A stretch of 34,896 nucleotides of DNA from Spartobacteria bacterium UBA5019. GTDB lineage: Bacteria > Verrucomicrobiota > Verrucomicrobiia > Chthoniobacterales > Terrimicrobiaceae. A program made the translations under genes and the position numbers. The notes below the pieces were generated by a model. That model was not told the origin of the DNA. It did not search any database and was given only the letters and a program-made list of their open reading frames with translations. The DNA lies in NCBI GenBank assembly GCA_002396485.1, contig DGXZ01000072.1, positions 1 to 34,896 on the forward strand, read 5' to 3'. Of this stretch, positions 22,577 to 32,033 are shown in pieces (position 1 is the stretch's first letter; the number at the start of each line of letters is the position of its first letter).

Positions 22577-23323
22577 GTGGAGGACTACAAGGTCAAACTT
22601 GATGTATTCGAGGGTCCGCTCGATCTGTTGCTCTACCTCATCAAACGCGATGAGGTGGACATCTACGACATTTCGATCGAGCGGATCACCAAGCAATACA
22701 TGGCCTACATCGAGGCCTTCCAGGTTCTGAACATCGAGCTGGCCGGCGAATTCATCGTCATGGCTGCGAACCTTCTCTACATCAAAAGCCGGACACTCCT
22801 CCCCGTCGACCAGCAGATGGCGGAGGAGGATGCCGAAGAGGACGATCCCCGCTTTGAACTCATCCGGCAGCTGATCGAGTATAAAAAATTCAAGGAGGCG
22901 GCGTCTCTCTTGCGCGACAACGAGACGGCCCAGCTGAATCTCTTTGCCCGCGTGCCTGTGACGCCGGACCTCGCCCCGTCCGAAAATCTCCTGGTGGAGG
23001 AGGTCGGAATTTTCGACCTGATCCATGCCTTTCAAAAAATCCTCAAGCGGCTCGAAAAAAAGCCCGAGGACCTTCGCGAAATTTTCGCCGAAAATTTCAC
23101 CGTCTCCGATAAGATCGAGCACGTCCTGCGCATCACCCAGGAAGGCATACCCCTCCGCTTTGAAGAACTCTTTGCCGATGCGGCCACCCGCACGGAGATC
23201 GTGGTGACCTTCCTCGCCATGCTCGAACTCATCCGCCTCAAACAACTCCGCGTTCGGCAGGAGGGAGTGTGTGGCGAGATCTGGATTGACCGCGTGAGCA
23301 ATGCCCAGCCCGCTTTTGTATGA
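22577..23323 (+). CDS. scpA: Segregation and condensation protein A
   Basis: A 248-residue kleisin subunit of the SMC-ScpA-ScpB condensin complex. The N-terminal signature DYKVKLDVFEGPLDLLLYLI and IYDISIERITKQYMAYIEAF are diagnostic, and the C-terminal winged-helix part ends MLELIRLKQLRVRQEG. Start is GTG with no clear Shine-Dalgarno site, 6 nt after hpf, so it probably depends on coupling to hpf. It overlaps scpB by ATGA. Confidence 0.96.
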   Translation: MEDYKVKLDVFEGPLDLLLYLIKRDEVDIYDISIERITKQYMAYIEAFQVLNIELAGEFIVMAANLLYIKSRTLLPVDQQMAEEDAEEDDPRFELIRQLIEYKKFKEAASLLRDNETAQLNLFARVPVTPDLAPSENLLVEEVGIFDLIHAFQKILKRLEKKPEDLREIFAENFTVSDKIEHVLRITQEGIPLRFEELFADAATRTEIVVTFLAMLELIRLKQLRVRQEGVCGEIWIDRVSNAQPAFV

Positions 23324-24048
23324 GTGACGAATCCCCAAGCCCCGAACCCCTCCTCCCGCTTCACCGCATTGTTGAAGCTGTTCTTTTTGCCTCTCAAAAA
23401 CCCGTCTCCGCAAAGGAACTCAGCGCCATTTTCAAAGGCGCGGCCGAGGCGGCAAAAGAAAATCCCGACATCGCGGCCTTCGCCAAAGTGAAGGCGCCTC
23501 AGCTTCAAGAGGCGATCCAGAAACTGGAACTCGAATACTCCGAGACCGGCCGTTCCTTTGAAGTCAGGGAAAGCGCGGCCGGTTGGCAGCTCGTGACACG
23601 CGCGGACTTTGCTCCCTGGCTGCGCCAGCTTTTCCCGGAGAACCGCCAGGCCCGACTCAGCGCTCCAGCCATGGAGACACTCGCTATTATCGCCTACCGG
23701 CAACCAATCACCCGGGCTGATATGGAAGCCGTGCGCGGCGTCGCGGTGGATGGCGTGATGCAGACCCTTCTGGACCGCAACCTCGTGCGAATCGCCGGAC
23801 GCTCCGAAATCGCCGGACGTCCACTCCTCTACGAAACCACCCAGTATTTCATGGACCATTTCGGCTTGAAAAATCTGGATGATCTCCCAAATGCCTCAGA
23901 ACTCCGCCGCATCGCACTTCCTAAAGCGAATCCGCCGGAGGAGGCTCCTGCCGAGGCGCAACCCGCAGCTGAGGAACAACCCGCCGAACCACCTGCCAGC
24001 GAGCCTGAGCCCACCGAGCCAGCAGCGCCGGAGGAATCCCAGCCATGA
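23320..24048 (+). CDS. scpB: Segregation and condensation protein B
   Basis: A 242-residue partner of ScpA with two winged-helix domains: RIVEAVLFASQKPVSAKELS, then ETLAIIAYRQPITRADMEAV with GVAVDGVMQTLLDRNLVRIAG and RPLLYETTQYFMDHFGL, the usual ScpB core. The last 40 residues are an Ala/Glu/Pro-rich tail (PPEEAPAEAQPAAEEQP) not needed for the fold. It overlaps scpA and the next gene by 4 nt each. Confidence 0.95.
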   Translation: MSDESPSPEPLLPLHRIVEAVLFASQKPVSAKELSAIFKGAAEAAKENPDIAAFAKVKAPQLQEAIQKLELEYSETGRSFEVRESAAGWQLVTRADFAPWLRQLFPENRQARLSAPAMETLAIIAYRQPITRADMEAVRGVAVDGVMQTLLDRNLVRIAGRSEIAGRPLLYETTQYFMDHFGLKNLDDLPNASELRRIALPKANPPEEAPAEAQPAAEEQPAEPPASEPEPTEPAAPEESQP

Positions 24049-24878
24049 GCGACCTCGGAGAACTGCGCCAGCGCATCGATGCTCTTGATACAGAGTTGCT
24101 GCGTCTTCTCAATGAGCGGGCCACTCTGGCAAAAGAGATCGGCGTCATCAAAAACCGCGCCTCGCTTCCCATCTACTCGCCGGACCGCGAGATGAAGCTA
24201 CTGCGCAGCCTCATCGAACGCAGTAGCGGCCCACTCCGCCCTGGATCGATTCGCGCGATTTACAGAGAGATCATGTCCGCCTCTCTCGCTTTGGAAAACG
24301 ACATCGTCATCGCGTGCCTCGGACCATCAGGCAGTCCCACGCACCAGACGGCCCTCTCCAAATTCGGTTCCAGCGTCAGATACACGCCCACAGACTCGAT
24401 CGCCGAGGTTCTTGACCGCATTAGCGCCAACGAGGCTGACTGCGGAGTGATTCCGCTGGAAGATCCCATTCATGGATTCATCAACTCGACGCTCGACGAG
24501 TTGACCACCACCGACCTCTCGATCTGTGCGGAAATCATTCCCGAGACCGAGAATCAAACTCCCGCCACCGGGATGCGCCACATCATTCTCGGCCGTCAAA
24601 TCAATGCGCCCACTGGCCATGACCAGACCCTCATCATGCTTCGCATCGAGGACAAACCGGGCGCACTGGTTTCAGCATTGGAGCCCTTCCGGCAAATGCA
24701 GGTCAACCTCGCCCACTTCGCGAGCCGTCCCTCACAGAGTGACAAATCCGAGACATTTTTCTTCGTCCAGACCGATGGACATGTCCGGGACTTGGAAACC
24801 AACGGCCTGCTTAACGCCCTCATGCAGAGCTGCCGCTCGGTGAAGATCCTCGGCAGTTACCCAAAACCACAGCCTTGA
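24045..24878 (+). CDS. Chorismate mutase / ACT protein with a collapsed prephenate dehydratase domain
   Basis: A 277-residue relative of the bifunctional P-protein (PheA), which is normally about 360 residues. Residues 1-85 are an AroQ-type chorismate mutase (RQRIDALDTELLRLLNERA, AKEIGVIKNR). Residues 86-163 match the first part of prephenate dehydratase (CLGPSGSPTHQTALSKFG, VIPLEDPIHGFINSTLDEL). From there the sequence jumps directly to GMRHIILGRQI, which corresponds to the N-x-TRFxVL segment. About 80 residues are absent, including the SHPQ region, and the catalytic Thr-Arg-Phe reads MRH. Residues 194-277 are an ACT domain (GALV kept; ESRP reads ASRP). Mutase activity looks likely, dehydratase activity unlikely. 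TTGA overlap with trpC. Confidence 0.8.
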   Translation: MSDLGELRQRIDALDTELLRLLNERATLAKEIGVIKNRASLPIYSPDREMKLLRSLIERSSGPLRPGSIRAIYREIMSASLALENDIVIACLGPSGSPTHQTALSKFGSSVRYTPTDSIAEVLDRISANEADCGVIPLEDPIHGFINSTLDELTTTDLSICAEIIPETENQTPATGMRHIILGRQINAPTGHDQTLIMLRIEDKPGALVSALEPFRQMQVNLAHFASRPSQSDKSETFFFVQTDGHVRDLETNGLLNALMQSCRSVKILGSYPKPQP

Positions 24879-25693
24879 AAACCATTCTCGACACGATCCT
24901 CGAGGACGTTCGCCGCGAAGTCAGCGAAGCCAAAAAAACGACTCCTCTCAGCGAAATCCAAGCCCGTCTCTCCGACGCCCCGCCGGCACGGGACTTTGTG
25001 GCATCCCTATCCTCCAGCTTCGGACTCATCGCGGAGATTAAAGAACGCTCGCCCAGTGTGGGGCCGATGCGCTCCGAAAATGTCCGCGATGCTGCCGCAG
25101 CCTATGCCGCATCTCCGATTGTGCGGGCGGTTTCCGTCCTCACGAATCAGACACACTTCGGAATGGACATCCACCGCCTCGGCCAAATTCGCAAACAGGT
25201 CCCCCACCCTGTCCTTCGAAAAGATTTTTTTGTGGACGAGTATCAAGTTTATGAAGCCCGTGCGTTCGGTGCGGATGCGATTCTGCTTATGGCAAATGTA
25301 CTCGATGCCGCGACCATGCACCGCCTCCACCAACTTGCACTGGAACTCGGCATGGAAGCCCTCTTTGAAATCCATACTACTCAGGAAATAGCCGCCCTGC
25401 CCGCTGGATCGCGCGTTGTCGGAATCAACAGCCGCAAATTCAAAACCAACTCCGGCTTCGTCGCTGCAGGCCAATCCTCGGCCACCGACTTCAGCCTCGA
25501 CCTCGGAGTTTTCGACCTAGTGAGCCAACTCCCCTCATCCGCCATCCGTGTTGCCGAGAGTGGGATTTCTCCGCAAAATCTTCCCGCTGTGGCATCCAAC
25601 TTCCAATCAGCGCTCGTAGGGACATCACTCCTCCGCGACGAACGCGGCATCCACGCCTGCCTTCACGATTTTGAGGTGGCGCGTCCCTCATGA
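24875..25693 (+). CDS. trpC: Indole-3-glycerol phosphate synthase
   Basis: A 272-residue TIM-barrel enzyme of tryptophan synthesis. Signatures: FGLIAEIKERSPSVGPMR (catalytic Lys and phosphate loop), HPVLRKDFFVDEYQVYEARA with GADAILLM, VVGINSRKFKTNSG (usually GINNRNLxTF, so two residues differ), VAESGIS, and ALVGTSLLRD. Start is TTG at 24875 overlapping the preceding TGA. Its position right after a chorismate mutase gene joins the Trp and Phe/Tyr branches in one operon. Confidence 0.93.
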   Translation: MKTILDTILEDVRREVSEAKKTTPLSEIQARLSDAPPARDFVASLSSSFGLIAEIKERSPSVGPMRSENVRDAAAAYAASPIVRAVSVLTNQTHFGMDIHRLGQIRKQVPHPVLRKDFFVDEYQVYEARAFGADAILLMANVLDAATMHRLHQLALELGMEALFEIHTTQEIAALPAGSRVVGINSRKFKTNSGFVAAGQSSATDFSLDLGVFDLVSQLPSSAIRVAESGISPQNLPAVASNFQSALVGTSLLRDERGIHACLHDFEVARPS

Positions 25694-26070
25694 ATTCAGC
25701 ATCCCAAGAGGGTCGCGCCAACGGTCGCATCGTTGCACTCGTTCTCCTCGCATTGTGCATCGCGGCATGTCTCGCAACCATTTGGAACTACTCTCGAAAC
25801 CACGCCTTTGCCAGCGAGGCCTTCTTGGACTCCAATGGAACACCCTCGATTCTGTCAGCCTCATTCAACCCAAGATCAAGAATCCAAGAGGGGCAGCGGG
25901 TGGTCATTCATATCGAAGGGGACTCCAAAAAAACTCGCGGTGGCATCATTAAAAAACTGACACCGCAGGGAATCGCCACGGTTGAAATTGACGAACCCGT
26001 CACGGCTCCGCCCCGTTCTCGTGCCACTGTCAGCATTGATGGAACCGTGGGCCCGCAGCCCCTCCGCTAA
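25690..26070 (+). CDS. Small single-pass membrane protein of unknown function
   Basis: A 126-residue protein: charged N terminus, one hydrophobic segment (VALVLLALCIAACLATIW, residues about 15-32), then a beta-rich soluble part (EGQRVVIHIEGDSKKTRGGI, TPQGIATVEIDEPVTAPPR). The soluble half has the alternating pattern of a small lipoyl- or barrel-like domain as in HlyD-type linkers, but I do not recognise the family. It overlaps trpC by ATGA, so it is the last gene of this operon. Confidence 0.6.
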   Translation: MNSASQEGRANGRIVALVLLALCIAACLATIWNYSRNHAFASEAFLDSNGTPSILSASFNPRSRIQEGQRVVIHIEGDSKKTRGGIIKKLTPQGIATVEIDEPVTAPPRSRATVSIDGTVGPQPLR

Positions 26071-26118
26071 GCATTTCCACGCAAATGTAAATCACCCGAA
26101 AATGTTGTAATAAAAGGA

Positions 26119-26146
26119 TTGCATGGTTGCCGTAACTAGATAGTCT
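26119..26146 (+). promoter_or_regulatory. Weak promoter candidate for the HU/IHF-uvrA unit
   Basis: TTGCAT (26119-26124) and TAGTCT (26141-26146) with 16 nt between, 27 nt before the ATG at 26174. The -10 match is poor. Confidence 0.3.
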
Positions 26147-26173
26147 GCTCCTCTCAATCAACACACTAACCAT

Positions 26174-26494
26174 ATGGCCAACCTCACAAAACGTGATCTG
26201 GTAATGCAGATCAGCAAAAAAACAGGACTCACTCAGCAGGAAGTATTCAGCGTTATCCAACTCACATTGGATGGCATCACTGACGCCCTGTCGACAGGTC
26301 GCGACGTTGAGCTCCGCAACTTCGGTGTTTTCGAAGTCCGCCTCACCAAATCCCGCGTGGGTCGCAACCCGAACAAGCCCGAGCACGATGTCGTCATCCC
26401 CGCCCGCGCAACCGTTAAGTTCAAGTCCGGAAAAATCATGCGCCAGCGCGTGCTTCTCCGCACCGAAGAACTGCGCGGCAATCAAACCGCCTAA
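26174..26494 (+). CDS. HU/IHF-family nucleoid DNA-binding protein
   Basis: A 106-residue protein: LTKRDLVMQISKKTGLTQQE and IQLTLDGITDALSTGRDVEL form the helical dimer part, RNFGVFEVRLTKSRVGRNPN plus VVIPARATVKFKSGK form the beta-arm DNA-binding part. The GRNP motif with a following Pro-containing arm is closer to IHF/HU-beta. It bends or coats DNA as a dimer; whether HU or IHF cannot be decided. A 10-residue basic tail follows the core. It ends 21 nt before uvrA and is likely cotranscribed. Confidence 0.92.
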   Translation: MANLTKRDLVMQISKKTGLTQQEVFSVIQLTLDGITDALSTGRDVELRNFGVFEVRLTKSRVGRNPNKPEHDVVIPARATVKFKSGKIMRQRVLLRTEELRGNQTA

Positions 26495-26515
26495 GAATCC
26501 AGCCGATTTCCACGG

Positions 26516-29500
26516 GTGGATTTCATACGGCTCCGCGGAGCCAAGCAAAACAACCTTCAAGGAGTTGACCTCGAACTGCCCCTCGGCAGGCTCATCGTCG
26601 TCACCGGTCCAAGCGGGAGTGGCAAGTCAAGCCTTGCCTTCGACACCATTTATGCCGAGGGGCAAAGGCGCTATGTGGAGACATTTAGTCCCTACACGCG
26701 CCAGTTCCTCGAGCGAATGGATAAACCGCTCGCCGATAGCATTGAAGGCATTCCGCCAGCCATCGCGATCGAGCAGGCCAATAATGTCCGCACCACGCGG
26801 TCAACGGTCGGCACAATCACGGAAATCAATGATTACCTGAAACTCCTCTTCCCTCGCGTCGCCAAGGGTTTCTGCCCAAAATGCGCGAGGGAAGTGGTTC
26901 AGGGAACTCCCCAGTCCATTCTTCGGCAGATCCTTGCCGACTGCAGTGGAAAGACGGTTTTTCTTGCCTTCAGCGTCAAGGTTCCAGACAACACAGCACC
27001 AAAGGATTTTTTCGATTTTCTTGCCCAGCAGGGCTATCTGCGCATCTGGATCAAAGGCAAAATCCACCGCACCGACGAGTCTCCCGACCTCCGTAAACTC
27101 CCGGAGAGCATCTTAGTCATTCAAGACCGTATCGATCTCGAAAATACCTCCCATGTGCGCCTTTCTGAGGGCATCGAAAACGCTCTCCGCCTCGGTAATG
27201 ACCGGTTGACCGTTATTGATTGCGAATCCGGATCATCCTACTCCCACACAGCGGGATGGCATTGCTCTTCGTGCGACGTCGACATCCGCCCGCCATCGCC
27301 TGGCCTCTTTTCATTTAATTCCCCGCTGGGCGCCTGCCCCGAGTGCAAAGGCTTCGGCCGTATCATCGGGATTGACATGCAGCGCGTTATTCCGGATCGC
27401 TCACTGTCGATCTCAGAGGGAGTCATCCGCGCATTTCAAAGCGGACAATCCGCTGAATGCCAGGATGATCTTATCCGCCATTGTCGCAAACGCGGCATCG
27501 ATACCGTTCGTTCCTTCGAACGACTTTCCAAGGCGGATCAAGATTTTGTCATTCATGGAGACCCGGATGTCGATTCGCGCCAAGCTTGGGACTCCGGCGA
27601 TTGGTATGGAATCGATGGGTATTTTCAATGGCTTGAGAGCAAATCCTACAAAATGCACATCCGTGTGCTGCTTTCGCGCTACCGTAGTTACCAGCCATGC
27701 CCGAAATGCCATGGGGGTCGCTTCCAACCGGATACGCTGAATTTCCGCATCGACCCACCCGGTCTGACGATCGCCGATGTCGCCGCACTTCCGCTCAAGC
27801 GCCTTGCGCCGATTCTGGAGTCGTTCGAACTTCCGGCATCGGACACCAGCGCGCGCCTTGTTCATCAGCAGGTCGTTTCCCGCATCAACTATCTCTGCAA
27901 GATCGGCCTCGGCTACCTCACGCTCGACCGACCCACCCGCTCGCTCTCGGGCGGCGAAATCCAACGCGTCAACCTCACGACTTGCCTCGGAGCATCCCTC
28001 GTCAACACCCTTTTCGTGCTCGACGAACCCAGCGTCGGACTCCACCCGCGCGACACCTCACGCCTCATCGAGATCATGCAAGGCCTTCGAGACAAAGGCA
28101 ACACACTACTTGTCGTCGAACACGAAGAAGCCGTGATTCGCGCCGCCGACGAATTGGTAGATATCGGCCCCGGCCGTGGCATTTCCGGTGGTCAACTCCT
28201 CTACTGCGGCCCAGCCGAGAATTTTGCATCGGCAAAAAACTCTCTCACAGCTGATTACCTCCAAGGCAAAAAATCCATCCCCGTTCCCAAAAAACGCCGC
28301 AAAGCCGAAGGCCAAGTCGTTCTCAAAGGCGTCACCCACCACAATATTAAAAACCTCACTGCCAAGTTCCCGCTCGGCGTGCTCTGCGCCGTAACAGGCG
28401 TTTCCGGCTCGGGAAAAACCTCGCTCGTGCGTGACGTCCTCCACCGGCAACTCGTCGGCGAGGACCCCACGGAGGATGAGGCTGCAGGCTTTGTGAAATC
28501 GATCAGCGGTGACGAGGAGGTGGACGAAGTCGTCATGGTGGACCAGTCGCCACTTGCGAAGACCCCGCGCTCCACCCCAGCCGTTTACCTTGGTGTTTAC
28601 GAGCATATCCGCGATCTCTTCGCCGACACCCCGGCAGCCGAGGCGGCCGGATTCACAGCCTCCAGCTTTTCATTCAACTCTGGCAACGGACGTTGCGACC
28701 GCTGCAGCGGACTGGGATTTGAAAAGGTGGAAATGCAATTCCTCAGCGACCTCTTCTTGCGCTGTCCGGAATGCGATGGAACCCGTTTCCGCGCGCCCCT
28801 TCTCAAAATCCAAGTGGGCGGAAAATCCATTCACGAGGTTCTGGAAATGACAGCTGCCGAGGCGATCACATTTTTCAAACCCCTCGATCCCAAGAAAAAA
28901 ATCACCACCCCGCTGGAACTTCTCGGCGAGGTGGGCCTCGATTACCTCCGCCTCGGCCAGCCGGTCAACGCCCTCTCCGGTGGCGAATCCCAACGCCTGA
29001 AGCTCGTCCACCACCTCATCCGCCAATCCCGCGAGAAGGCGCTCCTGATCTTCGATGAACCGACGACAGGCCTGCACTTCGACGATGTCGCGCTCCTCAT
29101 CAAAGTCTTCCACCGCCTCGTTGAGGAGGGAAACAGCGTCATCGTCATCGAGCACAACCTGGAAGTCATCAAATGCGCGGACTGGGTCATCGACCTCGGA
29201 CCCGAAGGCGGCGATGAAGGCGGCAAGATCGTTGCGTCCGGAACTCCCGAGCAGATCGTAAGCATCCCCGAATCGCTCACCGGACAATTTCTCGAGCCCG
29301 TCCTCGCCGGGCGCGGCGCCCACCTGCACGAGCAGCCCGCCCGCCCCCGCCCGAAGACGCCGCCGTCCCGCTTCATCACCGTGCGAGGTGCCCGGGAGCA
29401 CAATTTAAAAAATATTGATGTCGATATCCCGCGCGACGGAATGGTCGTCGTCACAGGTCTCAGCGGCTCGGGCAAATCCACACTCGCCTTCGACATCCTC

Positions 29501-31984
29501 TTCGCCGAAGGCCAGCGCCGCTTCCTCGATAGCATGTCCGCCTACGCCCGCCAGTTCGTGGATCAGCTTGAGAAGACTGATGTGGACTCGATCGAAGGCC
29601 TCCCGCCAAGCGTGGCGATTGAGCAGCGCATCACTCGCGGCGGTGGAAAATCCACCGTGGCGACTGTCACCGAGATATACCACTTCCTACGCCTCCTCTT
29701 TTCCAAACTCGGCACCCAATTCTGCCCATCGTGCAATGTCGCTGTCGAAAACCGCACACCGACCGCCATCGCTGCGGAAGTCGATGCCAGCACAGCCAAG
29801 GGCCCAGTCAAAATTTTTGCCAACCTCGTCAAAGGCCGCAAAGGCTTCCACACGGATGTCGCCCGCGCCGCAGCCCGTCAGGGCATTACCACCCTCATCG
29901 TTGACGGCAAACCAACTCCTGTGGAGGGATTCGAAAAGCTCGAACGCTTCAAGGAACACACGATCGACGCCCTCATCGGGGAACTCTCGGCCCCTGACGC
30001 AAAAAAATCCGACGAACTCGTTCGCAAGGCCCTTCGCATGGGCAAAGGCACCGCCCGCATGGAAGACGCGAAGGGCAAATCGACCATCCTGAGCACCGAG
30101 ATGAATTGCCCGTCGTGCAGCCGCGCCTTCGAGCCACTCGACCCGCGCCTTTTCTCCTTCAACTCCCCGCACGGCTGGTGCAACCACTGCCGGGGATTCG
30201 GCGAGGTCTGGAAAGGTCTCGGCCAGGAGGGCGAATTCGAAACTGCCATCGAAGCCGAACTCGACGAGGAGCGCCGCCACGAAGGCCTTGAGGACGATGA
30301 ACCCCGACCCTGCCCGATCTGCAAAGGCACTCGCCTCAATGAAACGGCCACGCATGTCCGAATCCAAAAGACATCCATCGCCGACTTCACCCGTGCTCCA
30401 GCATCCGATGCCCTCTCGCTCTGCGACTCACTCAATTTCCAAGGCCCCGCTGCTGAGGTTGCCCGCGATGTGATTACCGAAATCCGCCAGCGACTGGAAT
30501 TCCTCGCGAAGGTTGGACTCGATTACCTCTCGCTCGACCGCAGCGCCAAAACCCTCTCCGGCGGGGAATCCCAGCGCATCCGCCTCGCTGCACAACTCGG
30601 CTCGAACCTGCGCGGCGTGCTTTATGTTTTGGACGAGCCGACCATCGGACTCCACCCCCGCGACAATGAACGCCTCCTCGACGCGCTCCAGGCCTTGGCC
30701 AAAAAAGGAAACTCTCTCGTCGTCGTGGAGCATGACGAGGAGACCATGCGTCGTGCCGACCGGATTCTCGACCTCGGCCCAGGTGCCGGCAGCCGTGGCG
30801 GCGAAGTCATCGCCTCCGGCACACTCCAGGAAATCCTCGACCACCCGACCTCACATACCGGCCGCGCCCTCCGCGAGCCGATGCAACACCCGATCCGTGG
30901 CAAACGCCGCCCCGCAGCCACCGAGTGGCTCGAACTTAAAGGCGCCCACCTCCACAACATCAAAAACGTGAATGTGAGCATCCCACTCCACCGCCTCAGC
31001 GTCCTCACAGGCGTCTCAGGTTCGGGAAAAAGCACGCTCATCCGGGGAATCGTCGTTCCATCCGTCCGCGATGTTCTCGCCCGCAAACGCGCCCCGCTCC
31101 ACTCGGACCTCCACAAAGGCATCGCTGGCTTTGAGCCTCTCGGCGCGGTGCTCGAAGTAGACCAGTCGCCCATCGGAAAAACTTCCCGCTCCACACCGGC
31201 GACCTATGTGAAGGTCTTCGACGAAATCCGCAAAGTTTTCTCCACCCTACCCGCCGCCCGCATGCGCGGCTACACCGCAAGCCGGTTTTCCTTCAACAAC
31301 GAGGGCGGACGCTGCGAAGCCTGCCTCGGCCAAGGCGTGATCAAACTCGAGATGAACTTCCTCCCGCCGTCCTACATGCCTTGCCAAGACTGCAACGGCC
31401 GACGCTACAATCCCTCCACGCTCGAGATCCTCTACAACGGAAAATCCATCGGCGATGTCATGGACATGACGATCGAACAGGCCGTCGAATTCTTCAGCTC
31501 GCACCCAAAAATCCACCGCCCCCTCGCGCTTTTGCAAGAAACCGGACTCGGCTACCTCAAGCTCGGACAACCCAGCCCCACACTGAGCGGCGGCGAGGCC
31601 CAGCGCATCAAGCTCGTCACACAACTCGCCCGCCGCGCCACACCCGGAGCGGAGGAAATCCGCACCACCCGCAAGGGAAAATCCACTCTCTATGTGCTCG
31701 AGGAGCCGACCATCGGCCTCCACGCCCACGACGTCGCCCAGCTCATCCATGTCCTCCACCGCCTCGTTGACGAAGGCGGCACCGTTGTCGTCATCGAGCA
31801 CCACCTCGATGTCATCGCCGAGGCAGACCACATCCTCGACATCGGGCCCGAAGCAGGCGCCCAAGGCGGAAAAATCATCGCCGTAGGAACCCCCGAAAAA
31901 GTCGCCCTAGCCAAAAACAGCTGCACAGCCCCGTTCCTCAAAAAAATGCTGGGCGTTCAAGCGACAAAAAAATCCAAGTCCTAA
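26516..31984 (+). CDS. uvrA: Double-length (fused) excinuclease ABC subunit A
   Basis: A 1,822-residue protein, about twice the usual 940. It is two complete UvrA copies in tandem, the second beginning near residue 951 (FITVRGAREHNLKNIDVDIP). Four ABC ATPase sets are visible: Walker A at about 31 (GPSGSGKSS), 628 (GVSGSGKTS), 981 (GLSGSGKST) and 1498 (GVSGSGKST); signatures near 475, 819, 1346 and 1690; Walker B as LDEPSVGLH, FDEPTTGLH, LDEPTIGLH and, in the fourth, LEEPTIGLH with Glu replacing the Mg-binding Asp. Zinc-finger Cys pairs are kept in both copies (CSSC...CPEC, CDRC...CPEC, CPSC...CNHC, CEAC...CQDC). It would act as a built-in dimer in nucleotide excision repair. GTG start. Confidence 0.97.
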   Translation: MDFIRLRGAKQNNLQGVDLELPLGRLIVVTGPSGSGKSSLAFDTIYAEGQRRYVETFSPYTRQFLERMDKPLADSIEGIPPAIAIEQANNVRTTRSTVGTITEINDYLKLLFPRVAKGFCPKCAREVVQGTPQSILRQILADCSGKTVFLAFSVKVPDNTAPKDFFDFLAQQGYLRIWIKGKIHRTDESPDLRKLPESILVIQDRIDLENTSHVRLSEGIENALRLGNDRLTVIDCESGSSYSHTAGWHCSSCDVDIRPPSPGLFSFNSPLGACPECKGFGRIIGIDMQRVIPDRSLSISEGVIRAFQSGQSAECQDDLIRHCRKRGIDTVRSFERLSKADQDFVIHGDPDVDSRQAWDSGDWYGIDGYFQWLESKSYKMHIRVLLSRYRSYQPCPKCHGGRFQPDTLNFRIDPPGLTIADVAALPLKRLAPILESFELPASDTSARLVHQQVVSRINYLCKIGLGYLTLDRPTRSLSGGEIQRVNLTTCLGASLVNTLFVLDEPSVGLHPRDTSRLIEIMQGLRDKGNTLLVVEHEEAVIRAADELVDIGPGRGISGGQLLYCGPAENFASAKNSLTADYLQGKKSIPVPKKRRKAEGQVVLKGVTHHNIKNLTAKFPLGVLCAVTGVSGSGKTSLVRDVLHRQLVGEDPTEDEAAGFVKSISGDEEVDEVVMVDQSPLAKTPRSTPAVYLGVYEHIRDLFADTPAAEAAGFTASSFSFNSGNGRCDRCSGLGFEKVEMQFLSDLFLRCPECDGTRFRAPLLKIQVGGKSIHEVLEMTAAEAITFFKPLDPKKKITTPLELLGEVGLDYLRLGQPVNALSGGESQRLKLVHHLIRQSREKALLIFDEPTTGLHFDDVALLIKVFHRLVEEGNSVIVIEHNLEVIKCADWVIDLGPEGGDEGGKIVASGTPEQIVSIPESLTGQFLEPVLAGRGAHLHEQPARPRPKTPPSRFITVRGAREHNLKNIDVDIPRDGMVVVTGLSGSGKSTLAFDILFAEGQRRFLDSMSAYARQFVDQLEKTDVDSIEGLPPSVAIEQRITRGGGKSTVATVTEIYHFLRLLFSKLGTQFCPSCNVAVENRTPTAIAAEVDASTAKGPVKIFANLVKGRKGFHTDVARAAARQGITTLIVDGKPTPVEGFEKLERFKEHTIDALIGELSAPDAKKSDELVRKALRMGKGTARMEDAKGKSTILSTEMNCPSCSRAFEPLDPRLFSFNSPHGWCNHCRGFGEVWKGLGQEGEFETAIEAELDEERRHEGLEDDEPRPCPICKGTRLNETATHVRIQKTSIADFTRAPASDALSLCDSLNFQGPAAEVARDVITEIRQRLEFLAKVGLDYLSLDRSAKTLSGGESQRIRLAAQLGSNLRGVLYVLDEPTIGLHPRDNERLLDALQALAKKGNSLVVVEHDEETMRRADRILDLGPGAGSRGGEVIASGTLQEILDHPTSHTGRALREPMQHPIRGKRRPAATEWLELKGAHLHNIKNVNVSIPLHRLSVLTGVSGSGKSTLIRGIVVPSVRDVLARKRAPLHSDLHKGIAGFEPLGAVLEVDQSPIGKTSRSTPATYVKVFDEIRKVFSTLPAARMRGYTASRFSFNNEGGRCEACLGQGVIKLEMNFLPPSYMPCQDCNGRRYNPSTLEILYNGKSIGDVMDMTIEQAVEFFSSHPKIHRPLALLQETGLGYLKLGQPSPTLSGGEAQRIKLVTQLARRATPGAEEIRTTRKGKSTLYVLEEPTIGLHAHDVAQLIHVLHRLVDEGGTVVVIEHHLDVIAEADHILDIGPEAGAQGGKIIAVGTPEKVALAKNSCTAPFLKKMLGVQATKKSKS

Positions 31985-32033
31985 AGCACTGCTCTTTCGG
32001 CGCCAGTGCAAACAGTCTACACATGGGATTCAC

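Noticed and set aside
21944..23413. Long minus-strand frame (489 codons) opposite the hydrolase, hpf and scpA
   Set aside because: It lies fully antisense to three genes with recognised families; high GC keeps the opposite frame open. No family motif is seen in it.
28670..29401. Minus-strand frames opposite uvrA (also 29687-30367 and 31247-31864)
   Set aside because: Their Ala/Glu/Val-rich content is the mirror of UvrA codons; they are shadows.
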